Below, piece after piece: positions 1-10,012 of a DNA stretch of 64,000 bases; the stretch's first letter is position 1, and the number at the start of each line of letters is the position of its first letter. Under the pieces are notes generated by a model. That model was not told the origin of the DNA and searched no databases. It saw nothing but the letters and a program-made list of their open reading frames with translations. The position numbers were made by a program, and so were the translations under genes. This stretch comes from Chelatococcus reniformis (GTDB lineage Bacteria > Pseudomonadota > Alphaproteobacteria > Rhizobiales > Beijerinckiaceae). The stretch is from positions 62,001 through 126,000 of the forward strand of contig NZ_BMGG01000009.1 in assembly GCF_014640075.1 (NCBI RefSeq). The letters run 5' to 3'.

Positions 1-983
1 ACGGGCCGCCGCTCCGCCTCATAGCTGTCGAGCAGCCGGTCGGAGCATCGGCCCTGGCAGACCAGCGCGAGCTTCCAGGCGAGGTTGAAGGCATCCTGGA
101 GGCCGGTGTTCATGCCGTGGCCCTGCGCGGGGCTGCAGGTGTGCGCGGCGTCGCCGGCGAGCAGGATGCGCCCGGCGCGGAACCGCTGCGCAACCTTGCT
201 GTGGCAATGGAAGCGCGTCGGGTTGGCGACCCCTTCGAAGTCCGCCCCGGGCACGTAGCGCCGCAGCGTGGCTGCGGCATCGGCGACGAGATCGGAATCG
301 GGAGCGCTCGGCCGCAGGTAGACGCGCCAACGCCGGCCGGGCAAGGCGGTCAGGATGACCGGTGTCGGGTCGAGATAGGCGTAGTTCGCCTCGAACGGCT
401 CCGGCCAGCCGCAGACGCCGGCGTCGAACACGGCCCAGGGCTCGCCGATATCGTGTCCGTCCTGGCCTATGCCCGTGAGCGTGCGCACCGTGCTGTGGTA
501 CCCGTCGCAGCCGATCACCCATCGGGCGAAGATCTCGCTCGCGAAGCCCTCGTGCTCGACGATGGCGAGGACGCCATCGGCCCGCTCGTCCAAAGCGACG
601 AGCTTCGTGCCGCGCGTGACCTTGCTGCCCTGCCGCGCGAGATAGTCGGTCAGTATCGCTTCGGTGACCTCTTCCGAAATGCCGATGTTGAACGGGTAGC
701 GGCTGCCGCACAGATCGAGATCGATCTCGCCGAGCACGGCACCGCCCGCATGAATGCGGGCACGCCGCTGCTTGACCCCCGCGGCCAACAGCGGCTCCAG
801 AATGCCGAGGGCATCGAAAATCTCCAGCGAGCGCGGATGCACGACCGTCGCACGGTCCCATCCCAGGGGCCGGTCGTGTGCCTCGATGATAAGGCAGTCC
901 ACGCCCCGCCGGTGGAGCTCGGCCGCGGCGAGAAGTCCGGTCGGACCGGCTCCGACCACGAGGACGGTCACGGCATTCACCAT
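1..983 (-). CDS. FAD-dependent aromatic-ring monooxygenase (partial, 3' end outside window)
   Basis: Reading from an ATG at 983 with GAGGAG about 6 bases upstream, the frame stays open to the window edge, giving 327 residues without a stop. It opens with a Rossmann dinucleotide motif (VVGAGPTGLLAA, residues 9-20), has a DG motif (GCDGYHS) near residue 160 and the FAD-binding GD motif (RILLAGDAAH followed by GHGMNTGLQDA) near 275-300. This is the p-hydroxybenzoate hydroxylase fold (PheA/TfdB-type, FAD_binding_3). Such cytoplasmic enzymes use NAD(P)H and O2 to hydroxylate aromatic substrates; the substrate cannot be told here. The thioredoxin-like C-terminal part found in many relatives would lie beyond the edge. 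Overlapping open frames on both strands are shadows. Confidence 0.88.
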   Translation of the reverse strand, partial: MVNAVTVLVVGAGPTGLLAAAELHRRGVDCLIIEAHDRPLGWDRATVVHPRSLEIFDALGILEPLLAAGVKQRRARIHAGGAVLGEIDLDLCGSRYPFNIGISEEVTEAILTDYLARQGSKVTRGTKLVALDERADGVLAIVEHEGFASEIFARWVIGCDGYHSTVRTLTGIGQDGHDIGEPWAVFDAGVCGWPEPFEANYAYLDPTPVILTALPGRRWRVYLRPSAPDSDLVADAAATLRRYVPGADFEGVANPTRFHCHSKVAQRFRAGRILLAGDAAHTCSPAQGHGMNTGLQDAFNLAWKLALVCQGRCSDRLLDSYEAERRP

Positions 984-1195
984 ATCAGGCTCCTCGCCGG
1001 ATCGCGGGGGGGTGTTTCGATCTCGCGCGGCGCTCGGCACGGAAACGAAGAGGGGCCCCTTGGGGGGCCGATCGGCAGGCCGGCGGCCGCCTCCCGCGGC
1101 GGCGTTCGACGCGGCTCCCGGCCGACAGCCCTCCCGACGGCGCGCGGAGGGAAGGACCGCCATCTGCACGGTTTGAACCACCGTGGCCGAGCATC

Positions 1196-1299
1196 TAGAG
1201 CATTTCGGCGGTTCGAAGAAACGCCGAAATGCTCTATCTAATTGTTTTGTCGCGTTTTCTTCACGCGAACCGGCGTCCACTTCGCTCGAAAACGCTCTA
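1196..1299 (+). repeat. 102-bp MITE-like element, copy 1
   Basis: The unit is flanked by TA on both sides (left context CTAG, right context CTAA). Its ends are near-inverted (GAGCATTTC and, reversed, GAGCGTTTTC). It folds as two stem-loops: a first with arms CATTTCGGCG/CGCCGAAATG and a second with arms GCGTTTTC/GAAAACGC. The loop of the first stem is inverted relative to the other four copies. The right TA belongs to the TAG stop codon of the neighbouring minus-strand gene. The rest of 984-1195 shows no gene. Confidence 0.85.
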
Positions 1300-2091
1300 A
1301 TCACGTCTGAACACCACCGTCGCGGTCCAGCCGAAGAGCAGCGAGAGCGCTGCTGCGGCGAGGCCGTAGACCAGCGGCTGGTTGTGGGCGAGATCGACGA
1401 CCGCCTGTTCGAAACCGGTCTTGACCACGTGGAAGCGCGTCGACGAGCGCGCCACGAAGGTTCCGCCGGAGAGCACCGTGGCCTCCACCTGGTAGCGACC
1501 CACGGGGGTCGTCGCCGGCAGCGGGAAGGTGGCGCGGAAGACGTTGGGCGATACGAAGCGAGCCGTGCTCTTCTCGACGAAGAGGCCGTTCTCGCCATTC
1601 AGCCGCCGCAGCGCCTCGCGGAAGCGGGCATTGGCGGCATCCCGTGCCGCATCGACGCCCGGTGGCGTGAGCTCGGCCTCCAGACCGAGGCCGTAGGCGA
1701 GCCGCGCCTGGCGGGAGGCGATCTCGTCCACCGGCCGCGTCGATACGACCGCCAGATAGATGGGCAGGTCGACGAAGCGCCGCTGCCGCCGGTTCACGTA
1801 GACGAAGCCCAGGCGCTGCTTTTCGCGCACGAGCGTGGTCGCGCGCGGTCCTCGCACGGTGACGACGACGTCGTAAGGCGCCTGCCGCGCGGGCGTGGCG
1901 AGATCCTTCTCGATGACGCCGAAGAGGGCGACGTCGACGCCGGAGTAGGTGGAGGTGATAGCGATCTGGGTCGTCGAGAGCGAGGTCACCAGGTTCTCGC
2001 CGCGCGCCGGTCCGGCGGCCAGCGTCAGTGCCAGTGGCAGGGTGCAGCGGAGGGCGGCCCCACGTCCGCGCGAGCTTGCCCGGGCCGTCAT
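1297..2091 (-). CDS. TIGR02186 family membrane-anchored protein
   Basis: 264 residues with an N-terminal hydrophobic signal or anchor (CTLPLALTLAAGPARG), a beta-rich extracytoplasmic body and a C-terminal membrane helix (LVYGLAAAALSLLFGW) followed by FRRD. This matches the TIGR02186 family, which in alphaproteobacteria is typically encoded next to a TauE/SafE exporter. The ATG overlaps the stop of that exporter gene (ATGA), so translation is probably coupled. Function is unknown; a role in periplasmic handling of the exported sulfur compound is inference. The TAG stop is shared with the end of a MITE copy. Confidence 0.8.
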   Translation of the reverse strand: MTARASSRGRGAALRCTLPLALTLAAGPARGENLVTSLSTTQIAITSTYSGVDVALFGVIEKDLATPARQAPYDVVVTVRGPRATTLVREKQRLGFVYVNRRQRRFVDLPIYLAVVSTRPVDEIASRQARLAYGLGLEAELTPPGVDAARDAANARFREALRRLNGENGLFVEKSTARFVSPNVFRATFPLPATTPVGRYQVEATVLSGGTFVARSSTRFHVVKTGFEQAVVDLAHNQPLVYGLAAAALSLLFGWTATVVFRRD

Positions 2092-3014
2092 CGCTCTGGC
2101 CCCACGCGCATGATCGAGAACGGCTCGTGCGGCTGCACGACGAGCTCGAGGGCGAAGCGCACGCCGACCGCCAGCACGAGCAGCGCCAGCAGGAGGCGGA
2201 ACGTCTCGCCCCCGAGGCGCTGGCCGGCGCGCGCTCCGAACTGGGCGCCGAAGACGCCGCCGACGACGAGGATCAGCGCCAGCACCACGTCCACCAGTTG
2301 GTTGGTCACGGCATGCAGCACGGTCGCGCCCAGCATGGTGCAAAGGATCTGGAACAGCGAGGTGCCGACGACCACCGTCGCCGGGATGCGGAACAGGTAG
2401 AGCAGCGTCGGTACCATGATGAATCCGCCGCCGACGCCGAGCACGGCCCCGGCGAAGCCGATCAAGAAGGCGACCGCCAGGAACGGGATGACGCTGGCAT
2501 AGAGCTTCGAGCGGTAGAAGCGCATGCGCAGCGGCAGCCCGACATACCAGGGGTGTTCGCCGCCGCGCCGGCGCCGCCGGGCCACGCCGCGCCGTGCCGA
2601 CCACAGCGCGCGCAGGCTCTCCACCAGCATCAGCGTGCCGATGAAGCCGAACAGGACGACATAGGAGACGACAATGACCAGCTCGAGCTGTCCGAGCCGG
2701 CGCATGGCGTTGAAGAAGGCGACACCCGCGACGGTGCCGACCGCGCCGCCCAGCGTCAGCACCGCCCCCAGCTTGAGGTCGAGCGCGCCGCGGCGGGCGT
2801 AGCCGAGCACGCCCGTCATCGAGGAGGCGGCGATCTGGCTGGTCTGCGACGCGACGGCGATCGCGGCGGGTATGCCGAGGAAGATCAGCAGCGGCGTCAT
2901 CAGGAAGCCGCCGCTGATGCCGAACATCGCCGAGATGAAGCCGACCGCCGCGCCCATCGCGAGCAGCAGAAACACGTTGACCGGCATATCCGCTATGGGG
3001 AGGTAGATCTCCAA
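2088..3014 (-). CDS. TauE/SafE family sulfite/sulfonate exporter-like permease
   Basis: 308 residues with about eight membrane segments and the two internally related halves usual for TauE/SafE: N-terminal GFISAMFGISGGFLMTPLL and the second-half GFAGAVLGVGGGFIMVPTLL. An Arg-rich cytoplasmic loop near residues 140-155 separates the halves. The family exports small organosulfur anions or sulfite; the substrate here is unknown. The start is a TTG at 3014, kept because the segment MEIYLPIA resembles the conserved start of close relatives; ATG at 2987 is the alternative. First gene of a two-gene operon with the TIGR02186 gene. Confidence 0.85.
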   Translation of the reverse strand: MEIYLPIADMPVNVFLLLAMGAAVGFISAMFGISGGFLMTPLLIFLGIPAAIAVASQTSQIAASSMTGVLGYARRGALDLKLGAVLTLGGAVGTVAGVAFFNAMRRLGQLELVIVVSYVVLFGFIGTLMLVESLRALWSARRGVARRRRRGGEHPWYVGLPLRMRFYRSKLYASVIPFLAVAFLIGFAGAVLGVGGGFIMVPTLLYLFRIPATVVVGTSLFQILCTMLGATVLHAVTNQLVDVVLALILVVGGVFGAQFGARAGQRLGGETFRLLLALLVLAVGVRFALELVVQPHEPFSIMRVGPER

Positions 3015-3111
3015 CCCGCTGTGTCCGTCGCTCCGCGCGCCGAGGGCGGCGCCCGCCGGCCGAAGGGTGCTGCACTATGCTCCAACTTTATGAATCTGAA
3101 GCGTTTCTCTT

Positions 3112-3137
3112 GCGATCGGGTGATTTCACCCAATCGC
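3112..3137. terminator. Stem-loop of the GATTGGGTGA repeat family
   Basis: GCGATCGGGTGA and TCACCCAATCGC form a 12-bp stem with one mismatch. It lies downstream of the Sel1-repeat gene and upstream of tauE, both on the minus strand, so it may end the former transcript. The same palindrome recurs near 51,932 and 55,408, each time just after a gene. Confidence 0.5.
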
Positions 3138-3215
3138 GAAGCGCTTTAGTCCAGGCAAGCCAAACGCGCAAACACCCCCGATTTCAAGAGACCGGGGGCA
3201 GCGAAAGCGGCCGTC

Positions 3216-5837
3216 TCAAGCCCTGCCGTTGCGCGCCGGCACCCGGTTGCTGGCGTTTGGCGGAGCCGGCGCGACCGCCGCCGGGGCAGAGGTGTCGGTG
3301 CCTGGCACCGCTTCGTTGGCGGCCCGGTCCAACGGCTGAGCCTTCCAGCGGTCGGCCACGGCCCGGGCGCTCTCCAGGCCAACGGCACTGAGGCCGGCGC
3401 CGACCTCGTCCCGCTTCCTGGCGGCTTCGCCATCGCCACCGCGGGCGGCGACGGCGAACCATACATAGGCCTCGGCCGCATCGGCCGTGATCCCGAGGCC
3501 GCGCGTGAGCAGCACGGCGAGGTTGAACTGGCTGTCGCTCAGCCCCAGCTCCGCCGCTCGCCGGAACCAGACCGCGGCGGCGGCGTAATCCGGCTTGCCT
3601 TCGGTGCCGTCGGCGCAGAGCACCGCCAGGTTGTGCATGGCCTTGACGTTCCCCTGCACGGCAGCGCGCTCGTACCAGAGACGGGCGCGCGCCGGGTCGC
3701 GCGGCACGCCGAGCCCCTTTTCGAGGAGCCGGCCGAGCCGGTATTGGGCCGGCGCCAGGCCGCGCTCGGCGGCTTTCTCCAGGATCGTCGCCGCGAGCTT
3801 CAGGTCCTTGACGCCGCCACCACCTTCGACCAGCCGGTCGCCCAGGTCATAGATCGCGTCGGGGCTCTCCGAGAGCGGGCTGTCGGGCATAACCGGTGCC
3901 GGTGTCGATGGCGCCGCCGGCGGCGCCATCGCGGGCGACCTGTCGGCGACGCGCGCGCGCGCGCCCGGTTCCGCCGTCTTGGGCGCCCGTGCGGTCGCGT
4001 GGCCGGGGGCCGGTGCTTGCGGCGAGCCGATCGATAGTTGCCGAACCACGGATACGGCCGCGGGGGCGCTGACGGCGGCGATCGCGAGGCCGCTCACCCA
4101 GAACAGCCCGCGCTTGCCGAGCCATGGGCGCTTGGGTCGCGGCAGCGATGAACGGGGCTTCACGCCAGGTGTGCCGGCGCGGGGAAGGGCCGCATCGGCC
4201 GCGCTCGGCGGCTGCACGGAGGCGATGGCCGTCTGCGACGATTGGTCGACCGGTGGCTGCCGCAGGGGAGCCTCGACGCCCGGGGCGTCCTCCGCGCGGC
4301 CCGACGGCTGCGCCGTTTCGGCGGTCGGTTCGGATGCGGCAGCGCCCGGGGGCGCGGGCGCCGCAGCATCCGCCGCCGGCGCGGGATCGCCGATGAGGCC
4401 GCGCGCCCGCCGGGCGGCGTTGATGAAGTTCGCCTTGATTGTGCCCGGCGCGGCTACGAGGCCACCCGCCGTCGGCAGCGGCGGCAGGGGCTCTTCCGGC
4501 GCTTCGTCCGCGGTGCCGTGGCCGCCCGCGCGCGGCAGTTGACCGGCCGCGGCGGCGGGCTCCGTGGCGAGGCCGTCCGCGGCGGGCGGGGTAGGCGGCG
4601 CGACCGCCGGGGGTGCGGTGATGGAGGAGCTGCGGGCGTCGGCGGCGCGGGGCGGGGCAACGCGCGGAGTGGGGGGCGCCGGTGGGGGTGCGACAGGGCC
4701 GACGAGCACACGGGCGTCCGCGCGCGCGCCGCGCGGCTCGTCCCCGCCGGCCGGCCGCGCGCCTGGCTGCTCCATGGTCCTCAGCCGTTGTGTGAGTTCG
4801 GCCAGCGACCGGCGCATGGCCTCGAAGCCCTGCTCGCTCTGGCGGCTGCCGTGGCTTTGGGCCGCTCTGATCTCGGCGAGGCTGCGGCGGATGTCGCCGA
4901 CCTCGGGTGGGTGGGTCGGGCCGGCGGGCGGCGCGGCTTCGCCACCCTTCGCGGCCAGATCGCGCACGATGTTGAGGTGCGTGCGCATCTCGCCGAGGTC
5001 CTTCTCCACGGCGCTGAGCAGGGGCGAGAGATCGGTGCCTTTCACCTCCTGCGTTTCCAGCTGTTCGGTGAGGCGGACGATTTCCGCTCGCAACGCCGTC
5101 AGGGTGTCGGCGCCGGCGGCGGGGGCCAGGGCCTCCACGGTGTGGACCAGGCCGCCCAGGCGCGCGTCGATCTGGTCGAGGCGCCCTTCGAGGCGCTGCG
5201 CCTCGGCGTTCTGCGCATCGCCGTCGCGGACCAGCGCGTCGATGCTGGTCCGGATCTCGTCCAGGCGCCGCTCGAGCGACAGGACGACGCGGGCTCCCGG
5301 CGCGCGCCCGACGGTCTTGGCGAGCCCCTGCACCTCGTCGCGCAGCAGGCGCACCGGCGTTGCCATCGCCTCCTCGACCTCGCGCCGCGTCTGGCGGGCC
5401 ATCGCCTGGCCGGCGCGGTCGATGGCGTCGTGCAGAGCGCGCAGGTCCTGCCGGGTGGCGAGGTTGTCGAGGCCGAGCCCATGCGATGCGGGGCTGCCGT
5501 CGGCAGACTGCGCGGCCACCTCCGGGCGGGGCCGATCGAGGCCCGTCTTGCCGGCCGCGGCCGCCGCCACGCGTGGCTCGAAGATGTCCGAGCGTCCGCT
5601 CGTGGCCGCGCCGCCGTGCCGCGCGGTCGAGATCTTCGCGCGAGGTGGCGACGAACGCCGGAGGTCGGCCGTGGAACTCCCGTCCGAATAGGCCTGCAGC
5701 CGCGCGGCGATGCGATCGAGCGGCAGCGGCGCGCGCTCACGCTCGGAGCCCGGTCGATCGTCGCTGCCCGCCCGCGCATTGCCCGGTCCGGCATGCCCGT
5801 CCGGTGCGGATGAGATCGGGGGGTCGAATGTCCGCAT
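3216..5837 (-). CDS. PodJ-like protein: coiled coil, membrane helix, Sel1 repeats
   Basis: About 873 residues. The N-terminal third is a predicted coiled coil (repeated Leu/Glu/Arg heptads, e.g. around VVLSLERRLDEIRTSIDALV). A long Pro/Ala-rich disordered segment follows, then one membrane helix (FWVSGLAIAAVSAPAAVSVV, about residue 615), and a C-terminal domain with four Sel1/TPR-like repeats (A-x2-Y-x-LG-x-LLEKGLGV types). This architecture matches the rhizobial localisation factor PodJL/PodJ family: cytoplasmic coiled coil and periplasmic Sel1 repeats, organising cell-pole proteins. I chose ATG 5837 (MRTFDPP) because the 36 residues upstream, from ATG 5945, are Arg/Pro-rich noise. Function by analogy only. 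Confidence 0.75.
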   Translation of the reverse strand: MRTFDPPISSAPDGHAGPGNARAGSDDRPGSERERAPLPLDRIAARLQAYSDGSSTADLRRSSPPRAKISTARHGGAATSGRSDIFEPRVAAAAAGKTGLDRPRPEVAAQSADGSPASHGLGLDNLATRQDLRALHDAIDRAGQAMARQTRREVEEAMATPVRLLRDEVQGLAKTVGRAPGARVVLSLERRLDEIRTSIDALVRDGDAQNAEAQRLEGRLDQIDARLGGLVHTVEALAPAAGADTLTALRAEIVRLTEQLETQEVKGTDLSPLLSAVEKDLGEMRTHLNIVRDLAAKGGEAAPPAGPTHPPEVGDIRRSLAEIRAAQSHGSRQSEQGFEAMRRSLAELTQRLRTMEQPGARPAGGDEPRGARADARVLVGPVAPPPAPPTPRVAPPRAADARSSSITAPPAVAPPTPPAADGLATEPAAAAGQLPRAGGHGTADEAPEEPLPPLPTAGGLVAAPGTIKANFINAARRARGLIGDPAPAADAAAPAPPGAAASEPTAETAQPSGRAEDAPGVEAPLRQPPVDQSSQTAIASVQPPSAADAALPRAGTPGVKPRSSLPRPKRPWLGKRGLFWVSGLAIAAVSAPAAVSVVRQLSIGSPQAPAPGHATARAPKTAEPGARARVADRSPAMAPPAAPSTPAPVMPDSPLSESPDAIYDLGDRLVEGGGGVKDLKLAATILEKAAERGLAPAQYRLGRLLEKGLGVPRDPARARLWYERAAVQGNVKAMHNLAVLCADGTEGKPDYAAAAVWFRRAAELGLSDSQFNLAVLLTRGLGITADAAEAYVWFAVAARGGDGEAARKRDEVGAGLSAVGLESARAVADRWKAQPLDRAANEAVPGTDTSAPAAVAPAPPNASNRVPARNGRA

Positions 5838-6080
5838 GCGGGGGCAGGGCCTTGGCCGAGGGAGGCGTGATGGCGGACATTGGCATGGCGGATGCCGAAG
5901 GCCGTCCGGTCTCGCTCCGGCCCCCTGCGAACGTCCCACCGTCACATTTCGACAATAGGGTAAAAACTAAGTTAAGGACGGTCGTCTTAGGCCTTGCCTT
6001 CACTCATCCAGAGCTAGACTGTAAGGAGCGACGCCCTGGATGCACAAGGGCCTCACGCCGCCACGTCAGTGCAGGGGACC

Positions 6081-6539
6081 ATGACCAATCAGCTCAAGGA
6101 TGCGGTTGGCGCGACGCCTGATGGGTTCCCCACGCCAGGTCTCGGCGCCCGGGCGGAGGAGCGGACGTTCCTGATCGGAGACCTCGCCAAGGAGTTCGGC
6201 GTGACCTTGCGGACGCTGCGCTTCTACGAGGATCGCGGACTGTTGAAGCCCCAGCGGCGGGGCGTGGCGCGCCTTTATACGGTGCGCGATCGTGAGCGCC
6301 TTCTGGTGATCCTCAAGGGCAAGCAGCTCGGCTTCACCTTGGGCGAGATCGCGGTCATGCTGGAGAGCAGCAATACCGGGCAGGCGGCTGACCTCAAGCT
6401 GTCGGTGGCCCAGGTCGAGGAGCAGATCAGCCATCTCCAGCGGCAAAAGGCCGATATCGAAGCGGCCATCGATGAGCTGATACGGACGCGGACCCGTCTG
6501 GTGGGCCGCCTGCGCGTGCCGGCGGCGCAGCGCGAGTAG
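6081..6539 (+). CDS. MerR family transcriptional regulator
   Basis: 152 residues. The winged HTH (FLIGDLAKEFGVTLRTLRFY, about residues 31-50, then EDRGLLKPQRRG) is the MerR DNA-binding domain, followed by a C-terminal coiled coil (VEEQISHLQRQKADIEAAID) for dimerisation. No Cys/His metal site is visible, so this is not a metal sensor. It sits just upstream of a beta-oxidation block on the same strand; MerR proteins of the LiuR type are known to control acyl-CoA degradation genes in proteobacteria, so control of the next genes is a reasonable inference. ATG 6081 is preferred to GTG 6069 because of the AGGGGA just upstream. Confidence 0.85.
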   Translation: MTNQLKDAVGATPDGFPTPGLGARAEERTFLIGDLAKEFGVTLRTLRFYEDRGLLKPQRRGVARLYTVRDRERLLVILKGKQLGFTLGEIAVMLESSNTGQAADLKLSVAQVEEQISHLQRQKADIEAAIDELIRTRTRLVGRLRVPAAQRE

Positions 6540-6677
6540 CGGCAGAGAAATACTCGAGATTCAACGGTTTGGAGCGCTGTATCCGATCAGATGATGCATC
6601 TGAGCGGGACGTCCTTTGGCAGTGCGACGGGCTGGCGGCCGCCATATCACCGTGCGCCCCTTCCGCATTGTCCCGAG

Positions 6678-6697
6678 ATAGTTTATATGTGAACTAT
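6678..6697. promoter_or_regulatory. Palindromic operator-like site upstream of the acyl-CoA dehydrogenase gene
   Basis: ATAGTT and AACTAT arms enclose an AT-rich centre; 16 of 20 positions are symmetric. It lies in an AT-rich island about 140 bp before the acyl-CoA dehydrogenase start, with a possible -35 TTGTCC at 6668. It is a candidate binding site for the MerR protein or another regulator of the beta-oxidation genes. The assignment is inference. Confidence 0.45.
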
Positions 6698-6833
6698 AGC
6701 GGGCGGCGATGGGTTGCGCGCGCTGTGGGCTCGGCCGGTCGGCCGAGAGCGCGGCGGCTGCGGCCATCATCGCTCCCGTGTGGCGAAGCCGACATTCGCG
6801 TGATCCACGGCGAAACCCGGCGAGGGAGGTCCG

Positions 6834-8627
6834 ATGCCCACCTACAAGGCACCCGTTGACGATGTGCTGTTCCTGCTGAAGGACGTCTTCAAGGTTGAAC
6901 GCTACAGCAACCTGCCGGGCTTTTCGGACGCGTCGCCCGACGTGATCGAGGCGATCCTCGGCGAAGGTGCCAAGGTCTGCGAGGAGCTGCTGGCCCCGCT
7001 CAATCGGGTCGGCGACCTCGATGGCTGCACGCGCCACGACGACGGCTCGGTCACCACCCCCCAGGGCTTCAAGGAAGCCTATCAGGCGTTTGCGGCGGGC
7101 GGCTGGATGGGCTTGGCCGCGAACCCCGAGTACGGCGGGCAGGGCCTGCCCTACACCCTGGCCGCCGCCATGAACGAGTTCTCGTCGGCCGCCAACATGG
7201 CCTTCTCCATGTACCCCGGTCTCACCATGGGTGCCGCGGCGGCGCTGGCGGTGCACGGCAGCGACGAGCAGAAGAAGACCTATCTGCCGCAGATGATCGC
7301 CGGCACCTGGACGGGCACCATGAACCTCACCGAGCCCCACTGCGGCACCGACCTCGGCCTGATCAAGACCAAGGCGGCCCCGCAGGCCGACGGCTCCTAC
7401 AAGATCTCCGGCACCAAGATCTTCATCTCGGCCGGTGAGCACGACATGGCCGACAACATCATCCATCTGGTGCTGGCGCGCATCGACGGCGCGCCCGACG
7501 GGGTCAAGGGCATCTCGCTGTTCGTCGTGCCCAAGTTCCTGGTCGATGCCGACGGCTCGCTCGGTGCGCGCAACGGCGTCACTTGCGGCTCGATCGAACA
7601 CAAGATGGGCATCCACGGCAATTCCACGTGCGTGCTCAACTACGACGGCGCCACCGGCTGGCTGGTGGGCGAAGCCAACCGCGGCCTCAACGCCATGTTC
7701 GTGATGATGAACGAGGCCCGGCTGGGCGTGGCGATCCAGGGCCTGGCCCAGTCGGAGGTCGCCTACCAGAACGCCGCCGCCTACGCCAAGGACCGGCTGC
7801 AGGGGCGCTCGATCTCGGGCGTCAAGTCGCCCGAACTGCCGGCCGACTCGATCCTCGTGCACCCGGACGTGCGCCGCAACCTCATGTCGATCCGCGCCTT
7901 CAACGAGGCGGCCCGGGCGCTGGTGCTGTGGACGGCCCTCAAGAGCGACGTCGCTCACCGCTCCGAGGACAAGGCCGCGTTGCAGGCGGCCGATGACCTG
8001 CTCGGCCTGATGACGCCGGTGCTCAAGGGCGTGCTCACCGACGGCGGCTTCGAGAACGCGGTCAAGGCGCAGCAGGTCTTCGGCGGCCACGGCTACATCG
8101 CCGAATGGGGCATGGAGCAGTTCGTGCGCGATGCCCGCATCGCCATGATCTACGAGGGGGCCAACGGCATTCAGGCGCTCGACCTGGTCGGCCGCAAGCT
8201 GCCGCGTGACGGCGGCCGCGCCATCATGGCCTTCTTCGGCGAGTTGCAGGCGTTCGCCAAGGAGCACGAGGCCAACGCCGACCTTCAGCCTTACGTGAAG
8301 CCGCTGCTGGCCGCGCTCGGCCACCTGCAGCAGGCGACCATGTGGTTCATGCAGAACGGCATGGCCAAGCCCGACAACGCCGGCGCCGGCAGCCACGACT
8401 ACATGCACCTGCTCGGCCTCGTCGCGCTGGGCTACATGTGGGCGCAGATGGCCAAGGTGGCCCTGGAGAAGAAGGGCGCGGGCGAGGGCGATGCGGCCCG
8501 CATGGACGCCAAGCTCATTACCGGCCGCTTCTTCATGGAACGCATGCTGCCGGAGACCGGCGCGCACCTCGCCCGCATCAGCTCCGGTGCCGAGACCATG
8601 ATGGCGATGCCGGCGGACGCGTTCTAA
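6834..8627 (+). CDS. Acyl-CoA dehydrogenase (long, DmdC/FadE-like)
   Basis: 597 residues, the length of the extended acyl-CoA dehydrogenase group that includes 3-methylmercaptopropionyl-CoA dehydrogenase DmdC and several FadE proteins. Visible parts are the N-terminal helical domain, the FAD-contacting middle domain (MNLTEPHCGTDLGLIKTKA near residue 162), and the C-terminal domain with FGGHGYIAEWGMEQFVRDAR and YEGANGIQALDLVGRK (residues about 420-460), which carries the catalytic base Glu region. It oxidises acyl-CoA to trans-2-enoyl-CoA, passing electrons to ETF. GAGGGAGG lies 6 bases before the ATG. It heads a cluster with thiolase and FadB-type genes. Substrate chain type is not determinable. 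Confidence 0.92.
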   Translation: MPTYKAPVDDVLFLLKDVFKVERYSNLPGFSDASPDVIEAILGEGAKVCEELLAPLNRVGDLDGCTRHDDGSVTTPQGFKEAYQAFAAGGWMGLAANPEYGGQGLPYTLAAAMNEFSSAANMAFSMYPGLTMGAAAALAVHGSDEQKKTYLPQMIAGTWTGTMNLTEPHCGTDLGLIKTKAAPQADGSYKISGTKIFISAGEHDMADNIIHLVLARIDGAPDGVKGISLFVVPKFLVDADGSLGARNGVTCGSIEHKMGIHGNSTCVLNYDGATGWLVGEANRGLNAMFVMMNEARLGVAIQGLAQSEVAYQNAAAYAKDRLQGRSISGVKSPELPADSILVHPDVRRNLMSIRAFNEAARALVLWTALKSDVAHRSEDKAALQAADDLLGLMTPVLKGVLTDGGFENAVKAQQVFGGHGYIAEWGMEQFVRDARIAMIYEGANGIQALDLVGRKLPRDGGRAIMAFFGELQAFAKEHEANADLQPYVKPLLAALGHLQQATMWFMQNGMAKPDNAGAGSHDYMHLLGLVALGYMWAQMAKVALEKKGAGEGDAARMDAKLITGRFFMERMLPETGAHLARISSGAETMMAMPADAF

Positions 8628-8735
8628 ACCGACCGCCGCAGCGCCCGATGTCGTCGGGGCGTTGCATCCCCAGATCTACGTTGATTACTCGCGTCGAAAG
8701 CGCCCGCCGGGATGGCGGGCGAAGCGGAGGCTCAC

Positions 8736-9944
<1,209 letters not shown>

Positions 9945-10012
9945 ACGCCCTATCAGGTTGCAGTGGCCGGGCGTCGGGACGAGACGCCGCGGGCCGCGAT
10001 GGAGACACGCCC

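Noticed and set aside
19-1241. Open frames on both strands over the left-edge gene
   Set aside because: The only frame with flavoprotein motifs is the one open through the window edge from 983.
6561-8567. 668-residue minus-strand open frame
   Set aside because: It mirrors the acyl-CoA dehydrogenase gene; composition is His/Val/Gly-rich antisense noise.
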